64,000 bases of DNA from an uncultured Tateyamaria sp. (GTDB lineage Bacteria; Pseudomonadota; Alphaproteobacteria; Rhodobacterales; Rhodobacteraceae). Below are positions 51,956 through 60,811 of this stretch, in pieces. Position 1 is the first letter of the stretch. Every line of letters starts with the position of its first letter. The position numbers and the translations under genes are program-made. Below the pieces are notes generated by a model. That model was not told the DNA's origin, made no database searches, and saw only the letters and a program-made list of their open reading frames with translations. The stretch lies in the NCBI RefSeq assembly GCF_947497045.1, contig NZ_CANMEU010000014.1:1-64000 (forward strand). Reading direction: 5' to 3'.

Positions 51956-52252
51956 ATGGCACAAACACGCGATTATCAGATCACTCTTTATCCAGCGCAT
52001 CGCGAAGGCGCATTTGTCGTGACCAAGTTCACGATGATGGACAGCTACCCCGAAAAACGGCTGCAAGCTGCGGGAATGGACGACCTCATCGCGCAGGTTA
52101 CCCAGTTTGCAATGGCGCACGGCGAAGGCTGTCGTGCATCCGTGCGGTGCCTCGCGGCCAGAAAGCCGCCGGGCTTCAAGAAGGCGACCGAGGACCTCTA
52201 TTTCAACCTCGAGGACCGCACTGCTGAGAAGTTCAGCCGCTCTGTCGCCTGA
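51956..52252 (+). CDS. Hypothetical small plasmid protein, 98 aa
   Basis: Starts MAQTRDYQITLYPAHREGAF behind AGGAGG; the longer frame upstream runs through a terminator and is not used. It contains FVVTKFTMMDSYPEKRLQAA and, late, KATEDLYFNLEDRTAEKFS. It is soluble with no signal peptide and no recognised family. It sits between two hairpins in the plasmid housekeeping operon. Confidence 0.65.
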   Translation: MAQTRDYQITLYPAHREGAFVVTKFTMMDSYPEKRLQAAGMDDLIAQVTQFAMAHGEGCRASVRCLAARKPPGFKKATEDLYFNLEDRTAEKFSRSVA

Positions 52253-52274
52253 CATTTCTGAAACCCCAATAATT

Positions 52275-52309
52275 AGGCGATCCGGATGTGCTGGATCGCC
52301 TCCTTTTCC
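52275..52309 (+). terminator. Intergenic hairpin before the methylase-helicase gene
   Basis: AGGCGATCC (52275-52283) and GGATCGCCT (52293-52301) form a perfect 9-bp stem with a 9-nt loop, followed by CCTTTTCC. It lies only about 25 bp before the next start codon, so read-through control (attenuation) is more likely than full termination. Confidence 0.6.
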
Positions 52310-52334
52310 TGTTTTGAGACATTGGAGACACAAC

Positions 52335-55300
52335 ATGAATGCTCAACCTAAAACGGTGGCGCTTATCGACACTATTCACGCGAACCCGCCCACCTCTGAG
52401 ACTGCGCATGGTCTGATTCATGCGGCAAATAGCCATCTGCCACATTTTGAGGTGGGGCAAGCCATTGATGCAAAGAGCTTGCGCGCAGCGATGGAAGCCG
52501 CTTTTGGCGCAAGTGACACAAATGGCGCATGGGTCTGGAAGGACGCCTATGATGCCGTCGAGATCGCACAGATCATGATGATCATGCGCTACGGCGCATT
52601 GATGCGAAAGCAGGCCGCATCGCCAGCCCAATTTCTCAGCATGATCGAACGCTTGTCCGCGCTTGCGCCATCACACACGCGACGCTCGGAAGAGAGCGTC
52701 CGTCTGCAGCAATTCTCAACCCCCCTGCCCCTCGCGGCGATTGTTGCGCAAGCTGCGGGCTTTCGCCCGTCTGACCTCGTTCTGGAGCCGTCGGCGGGCA
52801 CAGGCATGCTTGCCGTATTTGGGCAGATTGCTGGCGCGGACATCGCCCTCAACGAACTGGCTGAGGTACGACGCGGTGTGCTGAGGGCGCTCTTTGCAGC
52901 TGCTCCGGTTTCTGGACACGATGCCGCGTCCATCGATGACAGGCTTGATCGCGCGATTACACCTTCTGTCATCGTTATGAACCCACCCTTCTCTGCCGCC
53001 CAACATGTCGACGGCAAGTTCCGCAAAGCAACCAGTCAACACGTTCTGTCAGCCTTGGCACGGCTTGCGCCTTCTGGACGTCTCGTTGTGATTACGGGCG
53101 AAAGCTTCGCACCAAAAACCAAAAGCCATCAGTCGACCTTCAAGAGCATTGACGAGGTCGCGGATGTCGTATTTTCGGCAGCCATTGCTGGCAAGGTCTT
53201 TGCGCGGCACGGCACGAGCATCGATACCCGCCTGACGGTCATCGACAAGAAAAGCGCGGGCGACGACGTCGCAAAGATTGACGCCGAGGACGTCTATCAT
53301 CCGCTGTGCGAAACGACTGGTGATCTATTGGCCGCTGTTTTGGCCCATTGCCCAGAACGGCCCGATGAAATGCCCCCCTGCCCTACTGGCGCGCGTCAGA
53401 TCGCACCCAACCCTGCGCCGCGGCTCAATCTGCATGCACTGCGTGATGCCGCCCGCCAAGAAACCCGAGACCTTGCTGCAGAGCGCGCGAAGCATCCCTT
53501 CGACAGCATTGACGCAATTCCGCTCGCCTATCAGCCGAAAGTCCGGGCAGACCCCCAAGGCACTCTGCAAGACGCTGTTTATGAAGACTACTCGCTGCAG
53601 GCCTTCCAGATTGACGGCGCTGCCACCCATCCGACGTCACTGGTGCAGTCAGCCGCCATGGCGTCTGTCCCGCCGCCGCTGCCAACCTACCAACCTCTCC
53701 TCCCCACTGGGCTAACACGTGACGGCGTTCTGTCTGCGCCGCAGCTTGAGAGTGTTATTTACGCCGGCCATGCCCATGCCTGTCATCTTAAGGGCTGGTT
53801 CAAGCCAAGCGAGATCGCGGGTCAGCTTGTTGCAGCGGCTGAGACTGATGAAGGGGCCTTTCGGCTGCGTAAAGGCTGGTTCCTTGGCGATGGCACCGGC
53901 TGTGGCAAAGGACGGCAAGTCGCGGGCATTATCGTCGACAATTGGTTGCACGGCCGTAGGCGCGCGGTCTGGGTCTCCAAGAGCGACAAGCTCATTGAGG
54001 ACGCCAGACGTGATTGGATGGCCGTCGGCGGTCGGGACAGCGATATCGTGCCGTTGTCCAAGTTCCGCCAAGGTAGCGACATTCGACTGGCTGAGGGCAT
54101 CTTGTTTGTCACCTATGCCACGCTGCGATCAGCCGAGCGTGAAGGCAAAGCCTCTCGTCTTGATCAGGTTATCGCATGGCTCGGTGAAGGTTTTGACGGC
54201 GTCATCGCATTCGATGAAAGTCACGCGATGGCAAATGCCGCAGGTGAGAAATCTGCGCGCGGTGACAAAAAGGCGTCACAACAAGGCCTTGCGGGGCTCG
54301 CATTGCAAAATGCGGTGCCTGATGCGCGCATCCTCTACGTCTCAGCCACTGGCGCAACCGTTGTCGGCAACCTCGCCTACGCGTCCCGTCTTGGCCTTTG
54401 GGGCACGGGCGATTTTCCCTTCGTGACCCAAGCCGAATTCGTGTCCTCAATGGAAGCCGGTGGCATTGCAGCCATGGAGATGATTTCGCGCGACCTCAAA
54501 GCCCTCGGGCTCTACCTCGCGCGGTCGCTGTCCTATGCCGGTGTGGAGTACGACATGCTGGTTCATGACCTGACACCAGCGCAGGTCGCGATCTATGACA
54601 GCTATGCGGATGCGTTTCAGATCATTCACAACAATCTGGAAGCCGCGCTTGAAGCATCAGGCATCTCGTCAGAGGGCGGCACACTAAACCCGCAAGCAAA
54701 ATCTGCAGCGCGATCAGCCTTTGAAAGCAATAAACAGAGGTTTTTCAATCACTTAATCACGGCCATGAAATGTCCATCTCTGATCAAGGCCATTGAGGCA
54801 GATCTCGCGGCAGGCCATGCCGCTGTCGTGCAAGTCGTCTCAACCAGCGAGGCGCTGATGGAACGTCGCCTTGATGAAATCCCCCCTTCTGAGTGGCGTG
54901 ATTTGCAGGTCGACATCACTCCGAGGGAATATGTGATGGATTATTTAGCGCATTCGTTCCCGACGCAGCTGTTTGAGCCTTACACTGACGAGAATGGTGA
55001 ACTGCGATCCCGTCCTGCGGTCGATGAGGGTGGCACGCCGATCATCTGCCGTGAGGCCGAGCAGCGGCGCGATGCCCTCATCGAACACCTTGGGTCATTG
55101 GCACCCGTGCAAGGTGCGCTCGATCAGATCCTCTGGCATTTCAGCGGGGATGTTGTGGCAGAGGTCACGGGGCGCAAGCGCCGGATTGTACGGACGTCTG
55201 AGGGGCGCCTGAAGGTCGAGAATAGACCTGCCTCCTCCAACCTCGGCGAAACTCATGCTTTTATGGATGATAGCAAGCGCATTCTTGTGTTCTCAGACGC

Positions 55301-56726
55301 GGGTGGCACGGGGCGCTCCTACCACGCGGATCTTGGCGCTAAGAACCAGCGCTTGCGCGTGCACTACCTGCTTGAGCCGGGCTGGAAGGCCGACAACGCC
55401 ATTCAAGGTCTTGGACGCACCAACAGAACCAATCAAGCGCAGCCGCCGCTGTTTCGCCCCGTTGCCACAAACGTCAAAGGCGAGAAACGGTTCTTGTCCA
55501 CAATTGCCCGTCGCCTCGACACGCTTGGTGCGATCACGAAGGGGCAACGTGAGACCGGCGGGCAGAACATGTTCCGTGCTGAGGACAATCTTGAAAGCCC
55601 TTACGCGCGCGCGGCACTGCGTCAGTTCTTTTACAAGCTGCGCGCAGGTAAGATCGAGGCCTGCTCCTATGCGCGGTTTCAGGAGATGACAGGTCTGACC
55701 CTTGATGATGCAGATGGCTGCATGAAGGAGGTCCTGCCGCCTATCCAGCAATTCCTCAATCGGTGCCTGGCTCTCAAGATCAGCATGCAGGACGCAATCT
55801 TTGATGCCTTTGGTGAATTCCTGGCTGCGATCATCGAAGATGCGCGACAGGCTGGCACACTTGATGTTGGTCTCGAAACGCTGCGTGCCGAGCGGTTTGT
55901 GATTACAGACCGTAAAGTCATTTTTGAGCATGAAGCGACCGGTGCAACCGCCACAGCGCTGACGGTCGAGCGGACTGATCGCAACGCGCCGCTGACGCTC
56001 ACCAAGGTCAAATCTATTTGCGCTTCTATGACCGATGCGAAGCTCTATTGGAACGCCACCTCGAAGCGTGCGGGTCTGATGACAAATGCGCCCGCCTACA
56101 TGGACGAGGACGGGGTCCCGACCCGGCGGATCAAATTGCTGCGTCCAATGACCTATGATTTGTTCGAGCAGAGTGAGTTTATCAAATCAAACTGGCAGGA
56201 AGTCGATGATGCTAACTTCGAGCAGCTTTGGCAGGCTGAGGTCGACGCCGTGCCGGAGTTCACGACATCCAAAATCACACTAATCTGCGGCTTGCTTCTG
56301 CCGATTTGGGATCGCCTGCCCGCCGACAATATGCGGATTTATCGTTTGCAGACGGAAGATGGGGAACGCGCTATCGGGCGGTTGGTTTCTCAGGAGCAGC
56401 TGATCAACGTTTATGCGCGACTTGGGCTCGATACGGACATCCAAATGGAACCTGACGACGTCCTACGCGCAGTTATGGAGACCCGTGCCACCTTCAGTCT
56501 TATAAACGGGTTCCAACTCCGTCGATCACTTATCATGGGTCAACCACGGCTTGAGTTAATCGGTGCGACGGGTCCGATACTCGCTGAGTTGAAGGCCATG
56601 GGCTGCTTTACCGAAGTGATCCAATGGAAGACGCGGATGTTTCTGCCCTCAGACAACCTCAATGTACTGACGACCCTCTTGGCGCGCTTCCCTGTGGGCA
56701 CAGCTGTGGATGGCGCGGTGCAATGA
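52335..56726 (+). CDS. Strawberry-notch-type helicase fused to a DNA methyltransferase-like domain
   Basis: A 1463-residue protein from ATG MNAQPKTVALIDT behind GGAGACAC. The N-terminal part has adenine-methyltransferase motifs: LVLEPSAGTGMLAVFG (SAM loop, 151-157) and VIVMNPPFSAA (NPPF, 216-219). A large helicase follows, with FLGDGTGCGKGRQVAGIIVD (518-526) in place of a plain Walker A, IAFDESHAMANA (DESH, 627-630) and downstream AIQGLGRTNRTNQAQPPLF in the C-terminal helicase lobe, as in the SNO/SBNO family. Such bifunctional proteins are common on alphaproteobacterial plasmids, but their job is not established; protection or remodelling of incoming single-stranded DNA is one idea. Confidence 0.85.
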   Translation: MNAQPKTVALIDTIHANPPTSETAHGLIHAANSHLPHFEVGQAIDAKSLRAAMEAAFGASDTNGAWVWKDAYDAVEIAQIMMIMRYGALMRKQAASPAQFLSMIERLSALAPSHTRRSEESVRLQQFSTPLPLAAIVAQAAGFRPSDLVLEPSAGTGMLAVFGQIAGADIALNELAEVRRGVLRALFAAAPVSGHDAASIDDRLDRAITPSVIVMNPPFSAAQHVDGKFRKATSQHVLSALARLAPSGRLVVITGESFAPKTKSHQSTFKSIDEVADVVFSAAIAGKVFARHGTSIDTRLTVIDKKSAGDDVAKIDAEDVYHPLCETTGDLLAAVLAHCPERPDEMPPCPTGARQIAPNPAPRLNLHALRDAARQETRDLAAERAKHPFDSIDAIPLAYQPKVRADPQGTLQDAVYEDYSLQAFQIDGAATHPTSLVQSAAMASVPPPLPTYQPLLPTGLTRDGVLSAPQLESVIYAGHAHACHLKGWFKPSEIAGQLVAAAETDEGAFRLRKGWFLGDGTGCGKGRQVAGIIVDNWLHGRRRAVWVSKSDKLIEDARRDWMAVGGRDSDIVPLSKFRQGSDIRLAEGILFVTYATLRSAEREGKASRLDQVIAWLGEGFDGVIAFDESHAMANAAGEKSARGDKKASQQGLAGLALQNAVPDARILYVSATGATVVGNLAYASRLGLWGTGDFPFVTQAEFVSSMEAGGIAAMEMISRDLKALGLYLARSLSYAGVEYDMLVHDLTPAQVAIYDSYADAFQIIHNNLEAALEASGISSEGGTLNPQAKSAARSAFESNKQRFFNHLITAMKCPSLIKAIEADLAAGHAAVVQVVSTSEALMERRLDEIPPSEWRDLQVDITPREYVMDYLAHSFPTQLFEPYTDENGELRSRPAVDEGGTPIICREAEQRRDALIEHLGSLAPVQGALDQILWHFSGDVVAEVTGRKRRIVRTSEGRLKVENRPASSNLGETHAFMDDSKRILVFSDAGGTGRSYHADLGAKNQRLRVHYLLEPGWKADNAIQGLGRTNRTNQAQPPLFRPVATNVKGEKRFLSTIARRLDTLGAITKGQRETGGQNMFRAEDNLESPYARAALRQFFYKLRAGKIEACSYARFQEMTGLTLDDADGCMKEVLPPIQQFLNRCLALKISMQDAIFDAFGEFLAAIIEDARQAGTLDVGLETLRAERFVITDRKVIFEHEATGATATALTVERTDRNAPLTLTKVKSICASMTDAKLYWNATSKRAGLMTNAPAYMDEDGVPTRRIKLLRPMTYDLFEQSEFIKSNWQEVDDANFEQLWQAEVDAVPEFTTSKITLICGLLLPIWDRLPADNMRIYRLQTEDGERAIGRLVSQEQLINVYARLGLDTDIQMEPDDVLRAVMETRATFSLINGFQLRRSLIMGQPRLELIGATGPILAELKAMGCFTEVIQWKTRMFLPSDNLNVLTTLLARFPVGTAVDGAVQ

Positions 56727-57760
56727 AAAAGCATGTTTCGATTGCTGAGATTTCAGCGGACCTTGGGGCGCGTGCAGAGAGTTTCTGCCGCGCCTATTTC
56801 GCGGAGGGACACCGTCAGGGAGATTATTGGCAAGTTGGTGATACGTCAGGTGCCGCGGGCCGCAGCCTTGTGATCCGGTTGCACGCTGGAGATGGGCGTA
56901 AGGCCGGTAGGTGGACAGACTACGCCACCGGTGAATTTGGGGACCTCATTGATCTACTGCACGCCAGACTTGGATCACGATCTCTGCATGAAACCCTCCT
57001 TGAGGCCGAGCATTTCCTTGGACACGCGCCGCTTTCTGCACAGCGGATATCCAACAGGACGTCGAAAGGTGCTGGTACGGCTAATACCAAGCGCATTGCA
57101 TCGGCACGCAGGCTCTTTGCCGCTGGCAGGCCCATCCTGGGAACTGCAGCAGCAGCCTACCTGCACAGTCGCGGCATCGCACACTTTGGGCCTGCCTTGC
57201 GCTATCATCCTCGGGTCTATTTTCGTGGTGCGAACACTGGTCCAGATCAGCCAAGCTACGCCCCTGCCCTTCTGGCGAAAATCACGGACAATAAGGGCAA
57301 TACTACCGGGTGCGCACGGACATATCTGGACCCGATCACGGGTGGCATAGCAGGCCTGAGCAACTCGAAACGGATACTGGGCCAGCTTTACGGCAACGCC
57401 GCGCGGTTTTGGTCAGGGTCCAATCTGGAAGACCTCATTGTCGGCGAAGGTCTGGAGAATACGCTGTCAGTTGGCACTGCCTTGCCAGAGTTCAACCTCG
57501 CGTCCTGTCTGACAGCGACACATCTTGGCCTTTTCATTCCATCGTCAGGTATCAAGCGCATATGGATTGCACGGGACAACGATGCGGCAGGAGAACGCGC
57601 TGCGCACACTCTTGCATCCAAACTGGCATCATCGGGCATTGAGTGTGAGTGCCTTGTCCCAAAGCTTAACGATTTCAATGAAGATCTGTTGGCATTTGGT
57701 AAGGACAGGCTTCGCGACACTTTGCTCTCAGCCATGAAAATGGAAGGTCTACCTAATTGA
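56723..57760 (+). CDS. Toprim-domain primase-like protein
   Basis: A 345-residue protein whose ATG overlaps the upstream stop (ATGA). The N-terminal half has a DUF3991/primase-associated look (GRKAGRWTDYATGEFGDLID). The C-terminal Toprim fold shows DLIVGEGLENTLSVGTALPE (catalytic Glu), KRIWIARDNDAAGERAAHTL (the D-x-D-like strand) and LNDFNEDLL. Similar proteins serve as plasmid or conjugative primases or as accessory replication factors. It is coupled to the methylase-helicase, so the two probably act together on DNA entering or leaving. Confidence 0.85.
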   Translation: MKKHVSIAEISADLGARAESFCRAYFAEGHRQGDYWQVGDTSGAAGRSLVIRLHAGDGRKAGRWTDYATGEFGDLIDLLHARLGSRSLHETLLEAEHFLGHAPLSAQRISNRTSKGAGTANTKRIASARRLFAAGRPILGTAAAAYLHSRGIAHFGPALRYHPRVYFRGANTGPDQPSYAPALLAKITDNKGNTTGCARTYLDPITGGIAGLSNSKRILGQLYGNAARFWSGSNLEDLIVGEGLENTLSVGTALPEFNLASCLTATHLGLFIPSSGIKRIWIARDNDAAGERAAHTLASKLASSGIECECLVPKLNDFNEDLLAFGKDRLRDTLLSAMKMEGLPN

Positions 57761-57856
57761 AAGTAAAGCACGAACATCGGTTTCTAGTACTTCTCGTGGC
57801 AGGCGTTCCAGCGCGTTCGATCTGATCCCGTTTGGATAAGGGGAGCGATGGGCCAA

Positions 57857-57889
57857 CGGGTCGGAGCTGAGTGCTCCTCGCCCGACCCG
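57857..57889 (+). promoter_or_regulatory. GC-rich leader hairpin before the DUF2493-like gene
   Basis: CGGGTCGG and CCGACCCG form a perfect 8-bp stem around a 17-nt loop that can fold further (GGAGC/GCTCC alternative). It is in the 305-bp gap after the Toprim gene. The gap also contains a GC-rich imperfect repeat near 57998-58020 and nothing that looks like a gene. No U-run is present, so a structured leader is more likely than a terminator. Confidence 0.4.
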
Positions 57890-58065
57890 CAATGCGCCCC
57901 CATCAGAAAATTCCCCTGCCCCTGAAGGGTCATTCCTCGCGGGCCAATTTTCTGCCGCGGGCGCATTCTCCGCTGCGCTGCGATCCCAAGGGATGCAGTC
58001 CGGTCGCCGCCGGTCCTGTTATCGCCCCATCCAAATCGGGTCAGATCAAACAGAGGAACAAGACC

Positions 58066-58980
58066 ATGCCCCTTCAAGACAAAGCCAACCCCGAAGATCA
58101 CGGCCTGACATCCGCAATCCTCGACCACCTGGCACTCCATGGCGCAAAGCCTGGACCCGATGAGATCGATCATCGCCCCCTGCCCCAGCCAGATCAGGTC
58201 GAACTCGCCATGGCGACGCTTTTTGACACCACCATTAGTTTGCTCGACGACAGCCAGTTGGAAGACAACCTCGAAGAAATGCTCTGGTCCCTCACCTCCC
58301 TGTTTCATCGCCGTCTCACCCATCTGCAAAGACGCCTTGATGACAATGAATGCGAGGTCCGGGACAGCATGAGCATACAGGACGGCTCCGAGGTTGCTTC
58401 AGTCGAGCTGGAGCGTCTGCAAATGATCGGGCTAAAGCTCTGGGATCATCGTGACGCCTTTGAGCAAATGCGCGATCTGGCTTGTGACCATTTCTCAGCC
58501 GCGACTGGAACGCCGTGGATGCCCCGTACCGGATCGAAGGTTTCGCACAGAGGTCTGACATCTGCCGTGGTGGACAGTCGGGCCTTTTTGTCAGCCAAGC
58601 GGCGCAAAGAGATCGAAGTACACTGCCCCGAAGGCACCCGCATCGCTTTCTCAGGCGGGGACTATCAAGCTTACGATCTTATCTGGTCCGTCCTTGATGC
58701 CACGCATGAGAAATACCCAGATATGGTTTTGCTGCACGGTGGCACGCCCAAAGGTGCAGAGATGATCGCGGCGCGGTGGGCCGATGCACGGGGCGTGACA
58801 CAGGTGGTGTTCAAGCCTGACTGGAAAAGTCATGGCAAAGCAGCCCCCTTCAAGCGCAACGACAAGATGTTGGAAATCCTGCCTCAGGGTCTCATCGCGA
58901 CACCTGGATCAGGCATTACTGAGAATATTGTCGACAAGGCACGCAAGCTCGGGATCCGTGTCAAAAGGATTGGGGTGTAG
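58066..58980 (+). CDS. DUF2493-domain plasmid protein
   Basis: A 304-residue protein from ATG MPLQDKANPEDHG behind GAGGAAC. The N-terminal ~170 residues are helical and acidic (EDNLEEMLWSLTSLFHRRL). The C-terminal part is the DUF2493/SLOG-like Rossmann domain: EGTRIAFSGGDYQAYDLIW, MVLLHGGTPKGAEMIAARWA and VFKPDWKSHGKAAPFKRND, where a nucleotide or ADP-ribose-type ligand would bind in the SGG and GGTPKGAE loops. Homologues are frequent on alphaproteobacterial plasmids; the ligand is unknown. It ends the housekeeping operon. Confidence 0.8.
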   Translation: MPLQDKANPEDHGLTSAILDHLALHGAKPGPDEIDHRPLPQPDQVELAMATLFDTTISLLDDSQLEDNLEEMLWSLTSLFHRRLTHLQRRLDDNECEVRDSMSIQDGSEVASVELERLQMIGLKLWDHRDAFEQMRDLACDHFSAATGTPWMPRTGSKVSHRGLTSAVVDSRAFLSAKRRKEIEVHCPEGTRIAFSGGDYQAYDLIWSVLDATHEKYPDMVLLHGGTPKGAEMIAARWADARGVTQVVFKPDWKSHGKAAPFKRNDKMLEILPQGLIATPGSGITENIVDKARKLGIRVKRIGV

Positions 58981-59236
58981 TGTTACATGGTTTAACTGCG
59001 GAAGGTGTCTTGCCTCGGCGGTATGTCACCTCCCCTGCCCCGCTCTATGCAGCTGAGAATCGGATGATCGATTCTTTCATTTCAGCGCCGATCTAGCCTC
59101 AGATTGTCGCGGCGAGTTCTGCATCAGATGAATTTCTTGGATCGACCATGTATGCGGTAACTTGGGTTCATTCTTCTGTGGCTAAAGTACTGGTCGGTGA
59201 ACCTAACCGGTATTGTTAGAGTATGCGTTGAAGAAT

Positions 59237-59254
59237 TTTTGACAGCCGTGCAAA
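59237..59254 (+). repeat. parS-like repeat upstream of repA
   Basis: TTTTGACAGCCGTGCAAA is one of three copies in the window; the other two sit between repA and repB. The 17-bp core has the form TTTG-N3-G-N-C-N3-CAAA, a partial palindrome, as expected for a centromere-like site bound by RepB. It lies in the 541-bp gap before repA. That gap also holds a 7-bp inverted repeat GCTGCAA/TTGCAGC at 59333-59365 (possible RepA operator) and a DnaA box. Confidence 0.6.
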
Positions 59255-59441
59255 TCTGAAAAACATCAATATAACAAATCCTTAATGCAATATTTCTTGT
59301 TGAAAGCGCTCAGCTTTAGACAAATCCGCGCAGCTGCAAGTGCAAGATTTAGTGGATGTTGCAGCGCATTCCACTGTCAGTAGCGACCCAAACAAGCCTG
59401 CCCTGTCAGCCATGCCCACTGAGGCTTGGGCAAAAAATCGT

Positions 59442-59450
59442 TGTGGATAA
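59442..59450 (-). promoter_or_regulatory. Perfect DnaA box upstream of repA
   Basis: TGTGGATAA is the exact reverse complement of the DnaA-box consensus TTATCCACA and lies about 72 bp before the repA start. A single box could link plasmid replication or repA expression to host DnaA. It also argues that this stretch is non-coding, supporting the later repA start. Confidence 0.55.
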
Positions 59451-59521
59451 CTCATATCCGCGCTAAGTCACAGTTTAACGAGATAAATCGCGCAAAAAGC
59501 GATATTAGGCGAGGCGGCAGC

Positions 59522-60739
59522 ATGGGATCAGCACCATTCCAAGGCGACAAAGGGAGTATACCCTTCGATGAGATCATTCTCCAGCAGGGAGAACTGATTT
59601 CTGATCGCCTCAATATATTGCGTCAGCAGCAGTATCCACCTGACGCTCAAAAGGGATTGCGCCAGTTTTCCTTGGCGGAAGTCGCCTATTTCCTCGGTGT
59701 GACGCAGTCGACCATCAAAAAGCTACATCTCGAGGGCAAAGGCCCTGAGCCTGAGACCTCCTCGTCCGGACGTCGCTCCTATTCTGCTGAGCAAATGTTG
59801 GAGTTGCGCGCTTATCTCGATGCCAATGGGCGCCCAGGCAAACGTCGTTACTTGCCCGGTCGGTCCGAGGGTGATGAGCTACATGTTATTTCGGTCGTCA
59901 ATTTCAAAGGTGGTTCCGGCAAAACAACGACTGCTGCGCACCTTGCTCAGCACCTCGCGCTCAAAGGACACCGCGTACTGGCGATTGATCTCGATCCGCA
60001 AGCGTCGCTCACGGCTCTGCATGGCATTCAGCCTGAGTTAGACTCTGTTTCGTCCCTTTATGAGACATTGCGGTACGACGATGAGCGCCGTCCGATAAGC
60101 ACGGTCATTCAGCCGACCAATTTCCCGAACCTTGACATCGTACCGGCGAGTCTCGATCTTCAGGAATACGAGTATGACACGCCCGTAGCTCTGACGAGCC
60201 GAGATCCGTCTGAGGGGCGTGCCTTCTTCACGCGTATCTCCAAGGCGCTCGAGGAAGTTGATGATCGCTACGATGTCGTGGTGATCGACTGCCCTCCTCA
60301 GCTCGGATATTTGACTCTAACCGCACTTACAGCGTCTACTTCTGTGCTTGTGACTGTGCATCCTCAGATGTTGGATGTGATGTCTATGAGCCAGTTTCTT
60401 TTGATGCTTGGCGGTATTCTGCAGACCATCCGAGAAGCCGGCGCAGAGATGAAGTTGAAGTGGTTCCGATACCTCGTGACCAGGTTCGAGCCGACCGATG
60501 GACCTCAAAAGCAAATGGTCGGATTTTTGCAGGCAATGTTCCCTGATCAAATGCTCGGCGCGCAGATGGTGAAGTCGACAGCAATCTCTGATGCGGGGAT
60601 TACCAAGCAGACGCTTTATGAAGTCGAACGCGCGCAGTTCGTGCGTTCGACCTACGATCGCGCGATGACGTCTTTGAACGCCGTGAATGACGAAATCGTG
60701 GATCTTGTACACCAAGCATGGGGGCGCGATCTGCCATGA
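59522..60739 (+). CDS. repA: RepA, ParA-type partition ATPase
   Basis: A 405-residue repABC-type RepA from ATG MGSAPFQGDKGSI, with a GAGG about 9 bp upstream; a TTG 96 bp earlier is possible but would overlap the DnaA box. An N-terminal HTH (QFSLAEVAYFLGVTQSTIKK) is followed by a deviant Walker A NFKGGSGKTTTAAHLAQHL, VLAIDLDPQASLTAL, DVVVIDCPPQLGYLT and the C-terminal STAISDAGITKQTLYEV. It segregates the plasmid with RepB and represses its own operon. Length fits the family (about 400). Confidence 0.95.
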   Translation: MGSAPFQGDKGSIPFDEIILQQGELISDRLNILRQQQYPPDAQKGLRQFSLAEVAYFLGVTQSTIKKLHLEGKGPEPETSSSGRRSYSAEQMLELRAYLDANGRPGKRRYLPGRSEGDELHVISVVNFKGGSGKTTTAAHLAQHLALKGHRVLAIDLDPQASLTALHGIQPELDSVSSLYETLRYDDERRPISTVIQPTNFPNLDIVPASLDLQEYEYDTPVALTSRDPSEGRAFFTRISKALEEVDDRYDVVVIDCPPQLGYLTLTALTASTSVLVTVHPQMLDVMSMSQFLLMLGGILQTIREAGAEMKLKWFRYLVTRFEPTDGPQKQMVGFLQAMFPDQMLGAQMVKSTAISDAGITKQTLYEVERAQFVRSTYDRAMTSLNAVNDEIVDLVHQAWGRDLP

Positions 60740-60779
60740 TTTTGACAGCCGTGCAGATTGGTTTTGACAGCCGTACAGA
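60740..60779 (+). repeat. Two parS-like direct repeats between repA and repB
   Basis: TTTTGACAGCCGTGCAGA (60740-60757) and TTTTGACAGCCGTACAGA (60762-60779) are nearly identical, 22 bp apart (two helical turns), and match the copy upstream of repA. Centromere sites of repABC plasmids often lie in these positions and are bound by RepB. The repeats also start directly at the repA stop codon, so binding could affect repB expression. Confidence 0.7.
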
Positions 60780-60811
60780 CCGCCGGACTTACAAGAATTT
60801 GGGAGAGCAAC

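Noticed and set aside
59426-59521. Extended repA start at TTG 59426
   Set aside because: Would translate through the DnaA box, and has no ribosome-binding site; the ATG at 59522 gives the family's usual length.
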